Below, in pieces: positions 21,969-23,623 of a DNA stretch of 23,623 nt. The stretch is taken from NCBI GenBank assembly GCA_002347985.1, contig DDYM01000034.1, forward strand, positions 3,495 through 27,117, given 5' to 3'. The notes beneath the pieces are model-generated. The model was given only the letters and a program-made list of their open reading frames with translations, did no database searches and was not told where the DNA came from. A program made the position numbers and the translations under genes. Every line of letters starts with the position of its first letter. Positions within the stretch are counted from its first letter, which is position 1. Origin of the DNA: Bacteroidetes bacterium UBA2234. GTDB taxonomy: Bacteria > Bacteroidota > Bacteroidia > NS11-12g > UBA955.

Positions 21969-23354
21969 TTACTCACCATGTGCAGTTTTGTGCGCATTGA
22001 CTTGGCTGAAATAATCTTCTACGCTGATTTTCTTCGATTTGATGGTAATTAATTCTTTTACAGCGTCATAGGCTTTGCGATAAATCACGCGGTCTGCCAT
22101 TTGCATTACAAATTCGCGTTCTGCAAGTTTTTTGTTGATGCTTTCGTCCAAGAATCCATCGTTCATTGGAATGTTTAAGCCATATTGACGGTATAAGCCG
22201 TGGAAATAAATACGAGCTTCTTCACGAATTTCAGCTTCCGTACTCTTTAAGTCTGCCTGTGCCGCGATTTTGTCGATGACCAAACGACGTTGCAATGCGC
22301 TTTTTTCTTCCGCATATTTCTCGTCGATGTTTTCAAAAGTGTATTCGTTCTCTTTGGTGGTAATCAACCATCTCTTCAAGAATTCATCAGGCAAATTGAT
22401 GTTGTGTTTTTCCATCAACAAATGACCGATTTGGTGATCCAACCAAAGTTCAGATTCATTGCGATAGTAGTTTTCCAAGTTCGCTTTGATCTTTTCGCGA
22501 TACTCTTCTTCACTTTTTGGGATTTCTAAATCACCAAATACTTCTTTGTAGTATTCTTCGTTGATTTCGGCATCGATTCTACGCTTGATCTCAGTCACAG
22601 TGACGCTGAAATTGTTGCTAAGGTCGTTGACACCTTCTTTGGCAATTCCCAATGTATTGGAAATTACGGTCTCGTTGTTATTGAGCAAGGTTTTGATATC
22701 AGCATTGAACTGGTCGCCCACTTTTTTGCCCAAAACCGTTTTCTTTACTTTTTTGTCTTCAATCAATGACGATACGAAGCTGATGTTTTTGTCGGTCAAA
22801 CCACCATCCAAAACAGTTCCGTCTTCATTCAATTCATTGACAGTGGCATAAATGATATCTTCCTCTTCTGCAGCTTCAATGTCAACCATTTTGCCATGAC
22901 GCTTCCTTGAGTAATTGATATCGTCTGTAACTTCTTTGTCCGTAACTGTGATGTCGAATTGCTCCAAGGTATCTTTCTTGGTAACATTCAATTCAAACTG
23001 AGGCGCCAATCCGCAATCGAAAGCGAAGGTGAAATCTTCACTGCCATCAATATCGATCTGACTTTCAATTTTATTGCTTGCAATAGGGTAGCCAAGGATG
23101 TCCAATTTGTTTTCCTCGATGTAATTATTCATTGCATCAGAAGCCATTCGCTGAATTTCATCGGCGAGAATTCCTTTGCCATAGAGTTTCTGAACCATAC
23201 CCATCGGCGCTTTTCCAGGACGGAAGCCTTTGATGTTGGCTGTTTTTTGGATGCGCTTTACTTCTTTTTCTACCTTTTCTTGGTAATCAGATTTGCCAAG
23301 AGCAATGATCACAGTTAGGTTAAGATCGTCGTGTTTTTCGAGTTGAATATTCAC
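21969..23354 (-). CDS. tig: Trigger factor
   Basis: 461 aa with a GTG start at 23354 (MNIQLEKHDD); no in-frame ATG lies upstream at a sensible distance. The ribosome-binding signature is clear: IKGFRPGKAPMGMVQKLYG (41-59) docks on ribosomal protein L23 at the exit tunnel. The middle segment (about 145-250), where FKBP-type peptidyl-prolyl isomerase lies in E. coli trigger factor, is divergent: DIIYATVNEL, then VGDQFNADI, without the aromatic active-site pattern, so isomerase activity is doubtful. The C-terminal helical chaperone domain (about 265-445) follows. It shelters nascent chains. It heads the tig-clpP-clpX run and lies 84 nt downstream of tRNA-Leu on the same strand. Confidence 0.93.
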   Translation of the reverse strand: MNIQLEKHDDLNLTVIIALGKSDYQEKVEKEVKRIQKTANIKGFRPGKAPMGMVQKLYGKGILADEIQRMASDAMNNYIEENKLDILGYPIASNKIESQIDIDGSEDFTFAFDCGLAPQFELNVTKKDTLEQFDITVTDKEVTDDINYSRKRHGKMVDIEAAEEEDIIYATVNELNEDGTVLDGGLTDKNISFVSSLIEDKKVKKTVLGKKVGDQFNADIKTLLNNNETVISNTLGIAKEGVNDLSNNFSVTVTEIKRRIDAEINEEYYKEVFGDLEIPKSEEEYREKIKANLENYYRNESELWLDHQIGHLLMEKHNINLPDEFLKRWLITTKENEYTFENIDEKYAEEKSALQRRLVIDKIAAQADLKSTEAEIREEARIYFHGLYRQYGLNIPMNDGFLDESINKKLAEREFVMQMADRVIYRKAYDAVKELITIKSKKISVEDYFSQVNAHKTAHGE

Positions 23355-23390
23355 AATGTTGCTTTTTTTCTATTGGATGATGTATTAAAA

Positions 23391-23433
23391 TGAAAATCCC
23401 CGCCACATTGCTTAAGAGCAACAATTGGAGGGG
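23391..23433 (-). terminator. Rho-independent terminator downstream of tRNA-Leu
   Basis: In the minus-strand transcript CCCC-U-CCA pairs with UGG-C-GGGG, and an inner stem UUGCU/AGCAA closes a CUUA loop. The sequence AUUUUCAUUUU follows. The hairpin lies between the tRNA 3' end and the trigger factor start. It would end the tRNA transcript, or attenuate read-through into tig, for which no clear separate promoter is visible. Confidence 0.65.
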
Positions 23434-23438
23434 AGTAG

Positions 23439-23520
23439 TGCACGCGGAGGGACTCGAACCCACACACCTTACGGCGCCAGATCCTAAGTCTGGTGCGGCT
23501 ACCAATTACGCCACGCGTGC
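23439..23520 (-). tRNA. tRNA-Leu (anticodon UAG)
   Basis: An 82-nt cloverleaf on the minus strand. The 7-bp acceptor stem GCACGCG/CGCGTGC is perfect, with discriminator A73. The D arm has GTAATTGGTAG. The anticodon stem CCAGA/TCTGG holds loop CTTAGGA, so the anticodon is UAG (leucine, CUA codons), at 23484-23486. A long class II variable arm (about 13 nt, CGCCGTAAGGTGT) is as expected for Leu. The T loop is TTCGAGT; the T stem GTGGG/CCCTC carries one U-U mismatch. CCA is not encoded. A promoter lies 25 nt upstream. Confidence 0.93.
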
Positions 23521-23544
23521 AGAAAGGATCCTAAAAAAGGACTG

Positions 23545-23575
23545 CAAAGGTAATGAAATATTAGGAATAAAGCAA
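23545..23575 (-). promoter_or_regulatory. Promoter of tRNA-Leu
   Basis: On the minus strand a TTG (23575-23573), a 20-nt spacer and TACCTTTG (23552-23545) fit the Bacteroidota TTTG/TAnnTTTG promoter closely. The start would be near 23538, giving a short 5' leader of about 18 nt that contains TCCTTTTTTAGGA, to be removed by RNase P. Confidence 0.6.
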
Positions 23576-23592
23576 TTAGAATAACTCAGTAG

Positions 23593-23616
23593 AGTATGTA
23601 TATACTTTTTTATTTT
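23593..23616 (+). terminator. Weak AT-rich terminator-like hairpin at window edge
   Basis: AGTAT-GTAT-ATACT (23593-23606) is followed by a T-rich run on the plus strand. The stem is only 5 A/T-rich base pairs, so it is a marginal candidate, perhaps serving a gene beyond the right edge. Confidence 0.2.
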
Positions 23617-23623
23617 TTAGGGT

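Noticed and set aside
1..23623. Mobile elements, CRISPR arrays, phage or toxin-antitoxin modules
   Set aside because: No transposase, integrase, regularly spaced repeat array, or small overlapping toxin-like gene pair was seen on either strand.

Overview
The window reads as chromosomal DNA of a free-living or environmental member of the Bacteroidota. Four things point there: a giant secreted protein ending in a type-B type IX secretion (gliding-motility) C-terminal domain; many close matches to the Bacteroidota -7 box TAnnTTTG with few usable Shine-Dalgarno sequences; an ECF sigma factor followed by a protein joining an inner-membrane helix to an outer-membrane beta-barrel; and an etfB-etfA-bifunctional nuclease block of a kind I recall from this phylum. 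No IS element, CRISPR array, integrase or phage gene was seen. The genes are densely packed, and convergent neighbours nearly touch or overlap.

Layout. 1-449 (-): the 5' part of a secreted alkaline phosphatase, cut by the window edge and divergent from 552-2180 (+), 1-pyrroline-5-carboxylate dehydrogenase. A 17-bp palindrome lies between them. 2182-5390 (-): an apparent four-gene operon etfB, etfA, bifunctional nuclease (BFN plus UVR motif) and a class IV PLP enzyme resembling PabC. 5483-6832 (+): an Mpl-like Mur ligase, overlapping tail to tail with 6805-9963 (-), an exported NagZ-like GH3 hydrolase fused to a serine beta-lactamase-like domain. Together they suggest cell-wall turnover and recycling. 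10120-12053 (+): the ECF sigma factor and the inner-membrane/outer-membrane spanning protein, which looks like a dual membrane-spanning anti-sigma (Dma-type) system. 12102-13163 (-): branched-chain aminotransferase IlvE, divergent from a 176-aa protein at 13195 that may be a DNA polymerase III psi-like subunit. 13899-18653 (+): the giant T9SS substrate with Ig-like and PKD repeats. 18633-23354 (-): trigger factor, ClpP, ClpX and a UMF1/Atg22-type MFS transporter, preceded by tRNA-Leu(UAG) at 23439-23520.

How it fits together. Most genes are housekeeping: amino-acid catabolism and synthesis, electron transfer, protein quality control and wall recycling. The accessory and surface-related parts are the sigma/Dma-like pair, the giant surface protein with an 11-bp inverted repeat upstream of its promoter, and the GH3/serine-hydrolase fusion. 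The sigma/Dma-like pair is the best candidate for a little-studied system: one polypeptide appears able to link an outer-membrane barrel directly to a cytoplasmic sigma-binding tail.
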